A DNA stretch of 26,103 nucleotides from UBA8337 sp965662725 (lineage in GTDB: Bacteria > Pseudomonadota > Alphaproteobacteria > RS24): NCBI GenBank assembly GCA_965662725.1, contig CBFIIT010000024.1:1-26103 (forward strand), given 5' to 3'. The position numbers and the translations under genes were made by a program. The notes beneath the pieces are model-generated. The model had not been told where the DNA came from, did no database searches, and saw only the letters and a list, made by a program, of their open reading frames with translations. This document shows positions 1 through 7,599 of the stretch, in pieces (positions within the stretch are counted from its first letter, which is position 1; the number at the start of each line of letters is the position of its first letter).

Positions 1-135
1 TCGGACATTAAAGAGTCCAGCACATTAACAGCACTGGTTGAACAACACGGATAAAGTCAGCGCATATTCGGTTGTCAATTTACACGAAGCGTGGGACTGT
101 ATTTTTAGCGACAAAAAAAAGAAAAGGAGTTCGCT

Positions 136-306
136 ATGTCAGATGTAATTAAGGTCGGTGATGTTGTAACTTTAAAATCTGGTGGGCCAGCAATGACTGT
201 TTCCGAACCGACGTTCGATGGAAAGGGTTGGCATTGCGTCTGGTTCGTCGATGGCAAAGAAATGTCAGGCGTTTACAACCAAGAAGTTTTGGAAAATGTG
301 TTTTAA
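136..306 (+). CDS. YodC-like DUF2158 small protein
   Basis: This 56-residue ORF starts at an ATG with a strong ribosome-binding site (AAGGAG at 124-129, 6 nt upstream). The protein begins MSDVIKVGDVVTLKSGGPAM and continues with a Cys-Val-Trp-Phe stretch near residues 34-37. The pattern 'GDVV.LKSGGP.MTV', then a C-x-W-F core, is the signature of the YodC/DUF2158 family of small cytoplasmic proteins, whose biochemical role is not established. The length fits the family, which is usually 55-80 residues. It looks monocistronic: the next gene lies on the opposite strand and converges on it. I am confident it is a real gene; the function is unknown. Confidence 0.85.
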   Translation: MSDVIKVGDVVTLKSGGPAMTVSEPTFDGKGWHCVWFVDGKEMSGVYNQEVLENVF

Positions 307-344
307 AGCGCGAAGCCGCTAACCCCTTTTACCGCAAGGCGCAC

Positions 345-1157
345 TTACCAAATCTTAGGAATAAACCTATTCGTTCGTTCCATATATTCCGCATAGCCCG
401 GTTTCTTTTTCAGCCGACGTTCCAGCATTTCTGCGCCCGACACATTGACCAGCAAATAATTCATAATGACCGGCCCGAAAATCGTCCACCAAGCCTCCGG
501 CGTGGCGGCGACGACCGCCCCATAAATGCCCCACCAGAAAACCGCATCACCAAAATAATTCGGGTGACGGGTATATTTCCACCAGCCACTATCCAATAGC
601 GGCGGCTTGTCCTTCCCCATATCTTTGAGGGCGCGAAATTTGGTCAGCTGAATATCGGCGCTGGCTTCCATATAAAGCCCGCCCAGCGCAACCAGCAAAA
701 ACACAATGCTGAGCGCCGGCAGCGCGATGGCCCCGCCATAATAAAACGCCGTCATAAACGGCATGGAGACCAGCCACATCAGCACCCCTTGCAGCATGAA
801 GACGGTAAAGATGCTGCGCCACCAAAACTTATCGCCATGAAAGGCGCGCATTTTTTGATAGCGATAATCTTCTTCGCCTTCCTTGCGCCAGCGCGTAAAC
901 AAATGCAGCCATAGCCGCAGCCCCCATAAAATAACCGCGAGGCCGGTGGCAATGGTTATCGGGCTGAGAAAAGCCGGGCCCATCAATGCGCCGCTTAGTG
1001 TGGTGAAAGAAATCAGCGCGAAACCGCCGCCCCAAAACATATCAATAATGCTGGCATCGGTAATAATCAGGCTGGTGATCCAAATGCCCGTCAGCAAAAC
1101 GGCGGCAGTTACGGCGCCGGTCAGATAGGGGCTTGCAGTAATTGTTTCAATAATCAT
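345..1157 (-). CDS. DUF1295 integral membrane protein (steroid 5-alpha-reductase-like fold)
   Basis: The product is a 270-residue polytopic membrane protein with about six hydrophobic segments, roughly residues 9-31, 40-60, 63-87, 114-138, 141-163 and 205-235. The C-terminal half carries the motif WWKYTRHPNYFGD at 192-204, and the tail reads RTNRFIPKIW. The RHPNYFG motif is shared by DUF1295 proteins, steroid 5-alpha-reductases and isoprenylcysteine methyltransferase-like enzymes. The family is assumed to bind NADPH or a similar cofactor and act on a lipid, but the substrate is unknown. No Shine-Dalgarno sequence is visible before the ATG, and this start codon overlaps the first possible ATG of the divergent gene. 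The gene is convergent with the DUF2158 gene. Confidence 0.85.
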   Translation of the reverse strand: MIIETITASPYLTGAVTAAVLLTGIWITSLIITDASIIDMFWGGGFALISFTTLSGALMGPAFLSPITIATGLAVILWGLRLWLHLFTRWRKEGEEDYRYQKMRAFHGDKFWWRSIFTVFMLQGVLMWLVSMPFMTAFYYGGAIALPALSIVFLLVALGGLYMEASADIQLTKFRALKDMGKDKPPLLDSGWWKYTRHPNYFGDAVFWWGIYGAVVAATPEAWWTIFGPVIMNYLLVNVSGAEMLERRLKKKPGYAEYMERTNRFIPKIW

Positions 1158-1212
1158 GGTAGGAGGCTATCTAGGATTGTTTCTTCTGTCAGCAAGTTTG
1201 TTGGAGTTTGTG

Positions 1213-1971
1213 ATGCGGCCAAAGGCAAAATTTTCCTATCTCGAACATGAGGGCGTGTTGGCTTTCGCGCATCGCGGTGGCGACCGTGTCGCGCCGGAAA
1301 ACACCATGGCCGCGTTTCACGATGCGGTCGGGCAGGGCTATCGCTATTTGGAAACCGATGTGCATGCCTCTAAAGACGGGGTGGTTTATGCGTTTCATGA
1401 CGATAATCTGAGCCGCATGGTGGGCGAGGATGTCGCCATTTCCACTCTTACCGCGGCCGAGATTGATAAGCTGTGTGTGCATGGCGAGCATCATATTCCG
1501 ACCATGGCAGAATTGTTTGAGACGTTTCGCGAGGCGCGTTTCAATATTGATGCGAAGGCCTGGCCGGTGGTCGAACCGCTGATTGACCTCATCAATAAAA
1601 CCGAAACCCAAGAGCGGATTTGCATCGGTTCGTTTTCCGATGCACGGATTAAAACAGTGGTGCGTGGCGTTGGCGATGTTTGCCACAGTGTCGGGCCATT
1701 GGGTGCGGCGCGCTTTCGCTTTGCCGCTTGGGGCCGCTTGCCGCTTTCTTATAGTTTCGGCGCGCTGCAATTTCCGGTCAGCGAATATGGCATCCCGATG
1801 GTCACCAAAGCATCAGTCGATTATGCGCATAAGCGCGGCCTGCAGGTGCATGTTTGGACGATCAACGACGAATCGACCATGCATCAGCTGCTCGATTTGG
1901 GCGTTGACGGGCTGATGACCGATGATTGCGCGCTTTTGAAACGCGTGCTGCAATCGCGCAATCTCTGGTAA
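1213..1971 (+). CDS. Glycerophosphodiester phosphodiesterase (GDPD family)
   Basis: The enzyme hydrolyses glycerophosphodiesters to glycerol-3-phosphate and an alcohol. From the chosen start the protein has 252 residues and shows the GDPD core: H20-R21-G-G, P-E29-N30-T, E47-T-D49 followed by H51, and H62-D63-D64. The acidic residues bind the metal and the histidines are catalytic. The C-terminal half has the TIM-barrel end motif QVHVWTIND, then a GVDGLMTDD stretch. There is no export signal with this start, so it is probably cytoplasmic. I chose ATG 1213 because GGAG lies 6 nt upstream at 1203-1206 and the homology begins just after it. In-frame alternatives are TTG 1177 (AGGAGG at 1161-1166) and ATG 1156, which has no ribosome-binding site. 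Confidence 0.9.
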   Translation: MRPKAKFSYLEHEGVLAFAHRGGDRVAPENTMAAFHDAVGQGYRYLETDVHASKDGVVYAFHDDNLSRMVGEDVAISTLTAAEIDKLCVHGEHHIPTMAELFETFREARFNIDAKAWPVVEPLIDLINKTETQERICIGSFSDARIKTVVRGVGDVCHSVGPLGAARFRFAAWGRLPLSYSFGALQFPVSEYGIPMVTKASVDYAHKRGLQVHVWTINDESTMHQLLDLGVDGLMTDDCALLKRVLQSRNLW

Positions 1972-2103
1972 CGCCCTCATAATAAACCGTTTTCTGTGTA
2001 TGAGTTGCGCCTGCGGCGCTATGGCTTTCACGCTCCGCTTGGGACTGCTTCACGATTGTGCTAAATGCTTGTTACAGATTGAGTCACTCGGGAAGGGAAA
2101 TCC

Positions 2104-3402
2104 ATGTCGGAATCCAGCAAAATTGACGCTTTGGAAAATGAGTTTTTCACGCAAGATGTTGCGGCGCGCGACCCTGAAATCGCTGATGTGCTCGGCCTCG
2201 AAATGGGTCGGCAAAGAAATCAGATTGAATTGATTGCTTCTGAAAACATCGCTTCACGCGCCGTGCTGGAAGTGCAGGGGTCTGTTCTGACCAATAAATA
2301 TGCCGAGGGCTATCCGGGACGGCGCTATTATGGCGGTTGCGAGCATGTCGATATTGCCGAAAATTTGGCCATTGAGCGGGTCAAAAAACTGTATGATTGC
2401 GCCTATGCCAATGTGCAGCCGAACTCCGGTTCGCAAGCCAACCAAGCGGTAATGACTGCCTTGATTAAGCCGGGCGACACAATTTTGGGTATGAGCTTGG
2501 CCGCCGGCGGTCACCTGACGCATGGTGCCAAGCCGAACCAATCAGGCAAATGGTTTAACGCGGTGCAATATGGCGTGCGCGAAGACGACCATCTGATTGA
2601 TTATGATGAAGTCGAAAGCCTTGCCAAAGAGCATAAGCCGCAATTGATTATTGCCGGTGGTTCTGCCTATCCGCGGATTATCGACTTTAAGCGTTTTCGC
2701 GAAATCGCTGATGCGGTGGGCGCGTATTTGTTGGTTGATATGGCGCATATTTCAGGTCTTGTGGCCGGTGGTGCGCATCCAAGCCCCTTGCCTTATGCCG
2801 ATGCGGTAACAACGACAACGCATAAAACTCTGCGCGGCCCGCGCGGCGGTCTCATCCTCACCAATAATGAGGATTTGGGCAAAAAGTTTAACTCAGCAAT
2901 TTTTCCGGGCATTCAGGGCGGCCCGCTTATGCATGTGATTGCCGCCAAGGCGGTCGCTTTTGGTGAGGCGCTGCAGCCGGATTATAAACTTTATATTCAA
3001 CAGGTCGTTCAAAACGCCAAAGCACTGGCTGACACGCTGGTCGGGCATGGCCTCGACATTGTGTCAGGCGGTACGGATAATCACCTTGTTTTGGTTGATT
3101 TGCGTCCCAAAGGCTTGACCGGTGATGTTGCTGAAGCGGCAATGGAACGAGCTTTTATTACTTGTAATAAAAATGGTGTGCCGTTTGACCCGGCCCCGCC
3201 AATGGTGACGTCGGGCGTGCGATTAGGTACACCGGCCGGCACGACGCGCGGTTTTGGCTTTGCCGAGTTTCAAAAAGTCGGTGATTTGATTGCCCGCGTG
3301 CTGGATGCAGTGGCTAAAAATGACGGCGAAGCGGCACCGGATGAAGAAGCCGCCGTGCGCGCCGAGGTTGAAGCCTTGTGCGCCCGTTTCCCGATTTACT
3401 AG
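2104..3402 (+). CDS. glyA: Serine hydroxymethyltransferase
   Basis: GlyA interconverts serine plus tetrahydrofolate with glycine plus methylene-tetrahydrofolate, the main one-carbon source. The 432-residue length is normal. Family landmarks are visible: SENIAS near 46-51, NKYAEGYPGRRYYGG at 64-78, PNSGSQAN at 106-113, VDMAHISG at 211-218 and the PLP-lysine motif TTTTHKTLRGPRGG, with K241 forming the Schiff base. GGGAAGGGA lies just upstream of ATG 2104. The 130-nt gap before the gene could hold its promoter: a weak TTGGGA / CTAAAT pair sits at 2039-2066. I see no riboswitch there. It is followed after 9 nt by nrdR, so the two are probably cotranscribed. Confidence 0.98.
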   Translation: MSESSKIDALENEFFTQDVAARDPEIADVLGLEMGRQRNQIELIASENIASRAVLEVQGSVLTNKYAEGYPGRRYYGGCEHVDIAENLAIERVKKLYDCAYANVQPNSGSQANQAVMTALIKPGDTILGMSLAAGGHLTHGAKPNQSGKWFNAVQYGVREDDHLIDYDEVESLAKEHKPQLIIAGGSAYPRIIDFKRFREIADAVGAYLLVDMAHISGLVAGGAHPSPLPYADAVTTTTHKTLRGPRGGLILTNNEDLGKKFNSAIFPGIQGGPLMHVIAAKAVAFGEALQPDYKLYIQQVVQNAKALADTLVGHGLDIVSGGTDNHLVLVDLRPKGLTGDVAEAAMERAFITCNKNGVPFDPAPPMVTSGVRLGTPAGTTRGFGFAEFQKVGDLIARVLDAVAKNDGEAAPDEEAAVRAEVEALCARFPIY

Positions 3403-3411
3403 AGCTTATTC

Positions 3412-3873
3412 ATGCGCTGTCCCTACTGCATGAATGCCGATACGCAGGTTAAGGACAGTCGTCCGACCGAAGAGAATACGGTTATTCGCCGTCGCCGCGT
3501 TTGCGCCGATTGCGGGGGCCGTTTCACCACTTTTGAACGTATTCAATTACGCGAATTGACCATTGTTAAAAACACCGGTCGCAAAGTGCCGTTTGAACGC
3601 GACAAGCTCATGCGTTCCGTGCAAGTCGCTCTGCGAAAACGCCCCGTTGAGCCGGAACGAATTGAACGTATGGTGTCCGGGATTGTGCGTCGTCTTGAGA
3701 ATTTGGGCGAGTCCGAAATTCAGGCCAAAATGGTCGGTGAGTTGGTGATGGAAGGGCTTTATGCGCTCGATCAAGTGGCTTATGTGAGGTTTGCCTCGGT
3801 TTATCGGAACTTCCGCGAAGCCAAAGATTTTGAAGAATTCCTCGGGGAAATGAGCGGTCAACCCGACCCATAG
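3412..3873 (+). CDS. nrdR: Transcriptional repressor NrdR
   Basis: NrdR is a nucleotide-sensing zinc-ribbon/ATP-cone repressor of ribonucleotide reductase operons. The 153-residue protein starts MRCPYC. It has zinc ligands C3, C6, C31 and C34, then the RRRRVCADCGGRFTTFER segment, and an ATP-cone domain from about residue 46 to 136. It ends in a short tail after YRNFREAKDFEEFL. The start lies only 9 nt after glyA with no clear ribosome-binding site, which suggests translational coupling to glyA. The glyA-nrdR-rib order is common in alphaproteobacteria. No nrd genes are present, so its targets lie elsewhere. Confidence 0.97.
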   Translation: MRCPYCMNADTQVKDSRPTEENTVIRRRRVCADCGGRFTTFERIQLRELTIVKNTGRKVPFERDKLMRSVQVALRKRPVEPERIERMVSGIVRRLENLGESEIQAKMVGELVMEGLYALDQVAYVRFASVYRNFREAKDFEEFLGEMSGQPDP

Positions 3874-3879
3874 CCGCCA

Positions 3880-3907
3880 CCCCGAAAGGCCTTCGGGCCG
3901 AATGGGG
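3880..3907 (+). promoter_or_regulatory. UUCG-capped hairpin overlapping the ribD ribosome-binding site
   Basis: Between nrdR and ribD the sequence holds a perfect GGCC-TTCG-GGCC hairpin at 3888-3899. The C(UUCG)G tetraloop is exceptionally stable. Four C residues at 3880-3883 can pair with GGGG at 3904-3907 across a symmetric 4x4 internal loop (GAAA/GAAT). The GGGG is part of GGGGAG (3904-3909), the only Shine-Dalgarno candidate for ribD, so the outer stem would cover it. The fold is read directly from sequence; a regulatory effect is inference. It lacks a U-tract, so it is not a typical terminator. Confidence 0.5.
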
Positions 3908-3911
3908 AGAT

Positions 3912-4937
3912 ATGGTGGCCCAACAGGGACAAATATCAGATGAAGATTTTATGCGGCAGGCATTGGCGCTGGGTCGTTTCGGCTTGGGCAATACTGCGCC
4001 GAATCCGGCGGTTGGCTGTGTGCTGGCCAAAGATGGCGCAATGATTGCGGGTGGGTTTACCCAATCCGGTGGTCGTCCGCATGCCGAAGCGATGGCTTTG
4101 GCTGAAGCCGGAGAAACGGCCAAAGGCGCAACCGCTTATGTGACTTTAGAACCATGCGCGCATAGTGGGCAAACACCGCCTTGCGCTGCGTCGCTTATTG
4201 ATGCCGCTGTCGCTCGTGTTGTCTATGCGATTGATGACCCCGACCCGCGCGTCAATGGCGGCGGTGCGCAAATGTTGCGCGATGCCGGTATTGCAGTTGA
4301 GAGCGGTGTATTGGCTGATGAAGCGCGCCGCGATCAGCTGGGCTTTTTGCTCAACATCACCGAAGCAAGGCCAATGGTAACGCTGAAGTTGGCGGTGAGC
4401 AGCAATGGTTTTATGCGAACGCCGGAGGGTGAAAGCCCGTGGATTACCGGTTCACTGGCGCGCAAAATGGGGCATAAATTACGCGCCACGCATGACGCGA
4501 TTATCACCGGCAGCGGCACGGTGGCAGAAGACGACCCATCATTGGATTGCCGCTTACCCGGCTTGGCTGATGCGTCGCCCATGCCGGTTATTATCGGCAG
4601 TACTGCCTTGCCCCTGCAAAGCCGCCTCGCCGAACGGGCAGCAAAAGAAACCGTGATGCATTATCAAACTGAAACGCCACAGCAAGTGCTGACTGATTTG
4701 GCGCAGCGCGGTATCACCCGAGCATTGCTGGAATGTGGCCCGCGTTTGGCGGCGGCTTTTTTGGCTGATGATTTGATCGATGAGGTTGCCCTGTTTACCG
4801 CACCGCATGAAGTGGCCATGGCCGGCGAAAGTGATATATCCCAAATGCAGCTTGATTTGTCGCGTTTTCAAAAACGCCGTTCGACAAGTTTGGGGTCTGA
4901 CACTTATGCGCATTATTGCCGCGAAAGGAAAAACTGA
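3912..4937 (+). CDS. ribD: Bifunctional riboflavin deaminase/reductase RibD
   Basis: RibD carries out steps two and three of riboflavin synthesis: deamination of the diaminopyrimidine and NADPH-dependent reduction of its ribosyl chain. The 341-residue protein has an N-terminal cytidine-deaminase-like zinc domain with H57-A-E59 and P81-C82-A-H-S-G-Q-T-P-P-C91 (ligands H57, C82, C91; E59 is the proton shuttle). The C-terminal reductase domain starts near residue 155 with TLKLAVSSNG. It contains ITGSGTVAEDDPSL and the LLECGPRLAAAFL stretch. The length is slightly short for the family (about 360) but both domains look whole. The stop overlaps the ribE start (TGATG), indicating translational coupling. 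Confidence 0.97.
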   Translation: MVAQQGQISDEDFMRQALALGRFGLGNTAPNPAVGCVLAKDGAMIAGGFTQSGGRPHAEAMALAEAGETAKGATAYVTLEPCAHSGQTPPCAASLIDAAVARVVYAIDDPDPRVNGGGAQMLRDAGIAVESGVLADEARRDQLGFLLNITEARPMVTLKLAVSSNGFMRTPEGESPWITGSLARKMGHKLRATHDAIITGSGTVAEDDPSLDCRLPGLADASPMPVIIGSTALPLQSRLAERAAKETVMHYQTETPQQVLTDLAQRGITRALLECGPRLAAAFLADDLIDEVALFTAPHEVAMAGESDISQMQLDLSRFQKRRSTSLGSDTYAHYCRERKN

Positions 4938-5557
4938 TGTTCACCGGAATTGTTACCGATATCGGCACCATCGCCAAAGTCACGCAAAGCGGCGACACGC
5001 GCTTTGACGTGCTGACCGCCTATGACACGGACACGATTGATTTGGGCGCGTCGATTTCGCATTCCGGCGTCTGCCTTACCGTAATCGAAAAAGGCAAAGG
5101 CGCAGACGGCGATTGGTTTGCTGTGGAGGCGTCGAAAGAAACGCTGGATGTTACCTCGGCCGGCCACTGGCGCGAAGGTACAAAACTGAATTTGGAACGC
5201 GCCTTGAAAATGGGCGACGAATTGGGCGGTCATATTGTTTCCGGTCATGTAGACGGGCTGGCGGAAATCACAGCCATCACGCCGGAGGGTGATAGCCAAC
5301 GCTACACATTTAAAACCTCGGCGGCATTGATGCCGTTCATCGCACCGAAAGGGTCGGTAACGCTGGATGGCACATCGCTGACGGTCAATGAAGTCGAAGG
5401 GCTGACCTTTGGCGTTAATCTTATTCCGCACACACAAGACGTCACCACATGGGGACTGTCGAAAGTGGGCGATATCATCAATCTGGAGATTGATGTGCTG
5501 GCGCGTTATGTCGCGCGCTTGAAACAAGCCGAAGAAGAACTGGGAGGCGTCGCATGA
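4937..5557 (+). CDS. ribE: Riboflavin synthase, alpha subunit
   Basis: RibE dismutates two molecules of 6,7-dimethyl-8-ribityllumazine into riboflavin plus a pyrimidine. The 206-residue protein begins with the hallmark MFTGIV. It consists of two lumazine-binding barrels: residues 1 to about 96, with GVCLTV at 44-49, and about 97 to 190, with GGHIVSGHVDG at 97-107 and GTSLTVNEV near 145-153. I chose ATG 4937 because it gives the conserved MFTGIV start and overlaps the ribD stop as TGATG. The sequence GAAAGGA lies about 8 nt upstream. An in-frame ATG 21 nt earlier lies inside ribD and is less likely. The gene overlaps ribBX by ATGA. Confidence 0.97.
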   Translation: MFTGIVTDIGTIAKVTQSGDTRFDVLTAYDTDTIDLGASISHSGVCLTVIEKGKGADGDWFAVEASKETLDVTSAGHWREGTKLNLERALKMGDELGGHIVSGHVDGLAEITAITPEGDSQRYTFKTSAALMPFIAPKGSVTLDGTSLTVNEVEGLTFGVNLIPHTQDVTTWGLSKVGDIINLEIDVLARYVARLKQAEEELGGVA

Positions 5558-6666
5558 GCGAATTCAGCCAATATATTTCCACACCGGAAGAAATTATCGA
5601 AGACACGCGCAATGGTAAAATGATTGTGCTGGTCGATGCCGAGGACCGCGAGAATGAGGGCGACCTGATTATCCCGGCGCAAATGGCGACGCCCGATGCG
5701 ATTAACTTTATGGCTAAATTCGGTCGTGGTTTGATTTGCTTAACGCTGATGCAAGAGCGCGCAGACCAGCTTGGTCTCGAGCTGATGTCACAAAATAATC
5801 GTTCGCGCCATCAAACTGCCTTTACCGTGTCCATCGAAGCGCGCGAAGGCATCACGACCGGTATCTCAGCGCATGACCGTTCCAAGACCGTTTCCGTGGC
5901 TATCGACCCGACCAAAGGGATGCAAGATATTGTATCACCGGGGCATATTTTCCCGCTTGTTGCGCGTGATGGCGGTGTGCTGATGCGGGCCGGTCATACC
6001 GAAGCCTCGGTTGATATTGCGCGGCTGGCAGGTCTCTATCCGGCCGGAGTGATTTGCGAGATTATGAATGATGACGGCACAATGGCGCGCTTACCTGATC
6101 TGGTGCAATTCGCGCAAATTCATGGGCTGAAGCTTGGCACGATTGCCGATTTGATTGCTTATCGCCGTCGCAATGACACGCTGATTAAGCGGATTCATGA
6201 AGACAGTTTTAAGCTGGCCAATGGCAGCGAGATGAAGGCGAATATTTATTTGAATACGGTAACCAATGAAGAACATATTGCCTTGGTGAAGGGCGATATC
6301 TCCGGACCGGAGCCGGTGCTGACCCGTTTTCATGCCGAGAATTTGGTGGCTGATATTGCCGGTAGCGGCATGCCACGGGCCGGCGTGTTTCAAAAAGCGT
6401 TGGAAAAAATTGATGCGGAAGGGCGCGGCGTTGTTGTGATTATCCGCAATACATCGCCCACGCCTTTTACCGATAGCATGAACCCGCAAACCGGTGTCGA
6501 CCCGATGCCGACCCGCTTGCTGGATTATGGTTTGGGCGCGCAAATTGTTGCCGATCTCGGTCTGCATGAAATTGAATTATTGTCTGACACGCCGCGCACG
6601 GTTGTGGCATTGGAAGGCTATGACCTGCAAATCACCGGTCAACGCCCGATTATGGACGACGCCTAG
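5554..6666 (+). CDS. ribB: DHBP synthase with a degenerate GTP cyclohydrolase II domain (RibBX type)
   Basis: The N-terminal domain (residues 1 to about 205) is 3,4-dihydroxy-2-butanone 4-phosphate synthase, which makes the four-carbon unit of riboflavin from ribulose 5-phosphate. It shows VDAEDRENEGDL at 27-38, the TTGISAHDRS segment at 101-110, SPGH131 and RAGHTEA at 145-151. The C-terminal domain (about 225-370) resembles GTP cyclohydrolase II, keeping LLDYGLGAQIVADLG. The region that should carry the zinc site reads HAENLVADIAG at 260-270, and there is no cysteine after C168. Cyclohydrolase activity is therefore most likely lost, as described for the proteobacterial RibBX variant. The start overlaps the ribE stop. 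The symbol could equally be ribBX; calling it ribBA would overstate the second activity. Confidence 0.93.
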   Translation: MSEFSQYISTPEEIIEDTRNGKMIVLVDAEDRENEGDLIIPAQMATPDAINFMAKFGRGLICLTLMQERADQLGLELMSQNNRSRHQTAFTVSIEAREGITTGISAHDRSKTVSVAIDPTKGMQDIVSPGHIFPLVARDGGVLMRAGHTEASVDIARLAGLYPAGVICEIMNDDGTMARLPDLVQFAQIHGLKLGTIADLIAYRRRNDTLIKRIHEDSFKLANGSEMKANIYLNTVTNEEHIALVKGDISGPEPVLTRFHAENLVADIAGSGMPRAGVFQKALEKIDAEGRGVVVIIRNTSPTPFTDSMNPQTGVDPMPTRLLDYGLGAQIVADLGLHEIELLSDTPRTVVALEGYDLQITGQRPIMDDA

Positions 6667-6686
6667 GCGCATTACAGGAGCCGAAT

Positions 6687-7112
6687 ATGTCTAAGAAAGT
6701 TCTGATTGTCGAAGCGCGGTTTTATGAAGATATGGCCGATGCGCTGGCGGAAGGTGCGGCGGCGATATTGGATGCTGCCGGAATTGCCTATGAGCGCGTG
6801 GCTGTGCCCGGCGTATTGGAAGTGCCGGTGGCGATTAAATATGCCGCTGAGACCGGCAGCTATGATGGCTATGTCGCGCTGGGTGTTGTTATTCGCGGCG
6901 AGACCACGCATTACGATATTGTCTGCAATGAAAGCGCTCGCGCTTTAATGGAGCTTGGCATTAAGGACGGTCTGGCGATCGGCAATGGCGTGCAGACGGT
7001 CGAGAATAGTGAGCAGGCTTGGGCGCGCTGCAAAATGTCTGAAAAAGACAAAGGCGGCGGCGCGGCAAAAGCGGCAATTGCATTGATGGACTTGCGCGAC
7101 CAATGGTCTTGA
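6687..7112 (+). CDS. ribH: 6,7-dimethyl-8-ribityllumazine synthase
   Basis: RibH condenses the RibB product with the ribitylaminopyrimidine to form lumazine, the RibE substrate. It usually assembles as pentamers or 60-mers. The 141-residue protein has the substrate-binding VPGVLEVP at 40-47 and GVVIRGETTHYD at 66-77, in which H75 is the catalytic histidine. It also has IGNGVQTVENSEQAW at 98-112. AGGAG precedes the ATG at a normal distance. The 20-nt gap after ribBX fits cotranscription, and nusB follows after 16 nt, a pairing found across proteobacteria. Confidence 0.97.
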   Translation: MSKKVLIVEARFYEDMADALAEGAAAILDAAGIAYERVAVPGVLEVPVAIKYAAETGSYDGYVALGVVIRGETTHYDIVCNESARALMELGIKDGLAIGNGVQTVENSEQAWARCKMSEKDKGGGAAKAAIALMDLRDQWS

Positions 7113-7128
7113 GGCTACACCCCTTTGT

Positions 7129-7596
7129 ATGAGTGCTGATACTTACGACGCCCGTTCTTCGGCCAGACTGCTTGCAGTGCAAGCGCTTTATCAAATGGAT
7201 ATTGCGCGCACGCCGTTGGAACTGATTATTCGAGAATTTGGCGAGCATCGATTGGAAGCCAAGCTGGACGATATTGAATTACCGGCTGCCGATAGCGGCC
7301 ATTTTGAATTTCTGCTGCGCGGCGTCATGGACCATCAAACATTGATTGACCGCGCTTTGGATGTACGGCTTCAAAAAAATTGGAGCCTGTCGAGATTGGA
7401 CAGCACATTGCGCGCAATTTTGCGCTGTGGCGTGCAGGAGTTGTTGAACGCGCAGGAAATCCCGCAAAAAGTCATCATCTCACAATATGCCGATATTGCT
7501 CATGCGTTTTTCGAGGGGGCAGAGGGCGGCATGGCCAATGCCTTGCTGGATAATGTCGCCAAGGCAATTAATGCCGGTGAAATTTCGGTCATTTAA
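7129..7596 (+). CDS. nusB: Transcription antitermination factor NusB
   Basis: NusB binds boxA RNA with ribosomal protein S10 to promote antitermination of rRNA operons. The 155-residue all-helical protein shows the family start SSARLLAVQALYQMD near residues 10-24. Later come SLSRLDSTLRAILRCGVQEL and, near the end, FVNALLDNVAK-like sequence reading GMANALLDNVAKAI. The ribosome-binding site is weak: GAGG lies about 14 nt before the ATG and overlaps the ribH stop, so coupling to ribH is plausible. The thiL start follows after 3 nt. Confidence 0.95.
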   Translation: MSADTYDARSSARLLAVQALYQMDIARTPLELIIREFGEHRLEAKLDDIELPAADSGHFEFLLRGVMDHQTLIDRALDVRLQKNWSLSRLDSTLRAILRCGVQELLNAQEIPQKVIISQYADIAHAFFEGAEGGMANALLDNVAKAINAGEISVI

Positions 7597-7599
7597 TTC

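Noticed and set aside
1..54. A 17-codon open stretch ending in TAA that could be the 3' end of an upstream gene
   Set aside because: Too short to recognise, and no other evidence separates it from chance; the real gene, if any, lies outside the window.
307..330. Small AGCG/CGCT hairpin between the DUF2158 and DUF1295 genes as a terminator
   Set aside because: The stem is only 4 bp, with short T-runs on either strand; too weak to call.
3874..3911. FMN riboswitch ahead of the rib genes
   Set aside because: The gap is only 38 bases and has none of the conserved RFN element sequences; a simple hairpin is all that fits. The glyA upstream gap also lacks one.
4913..5527. A 204-codon open frame antisense to ribE
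   Set aside because: It is opposite a fully conserved riboflavin synthase and shows no domain.
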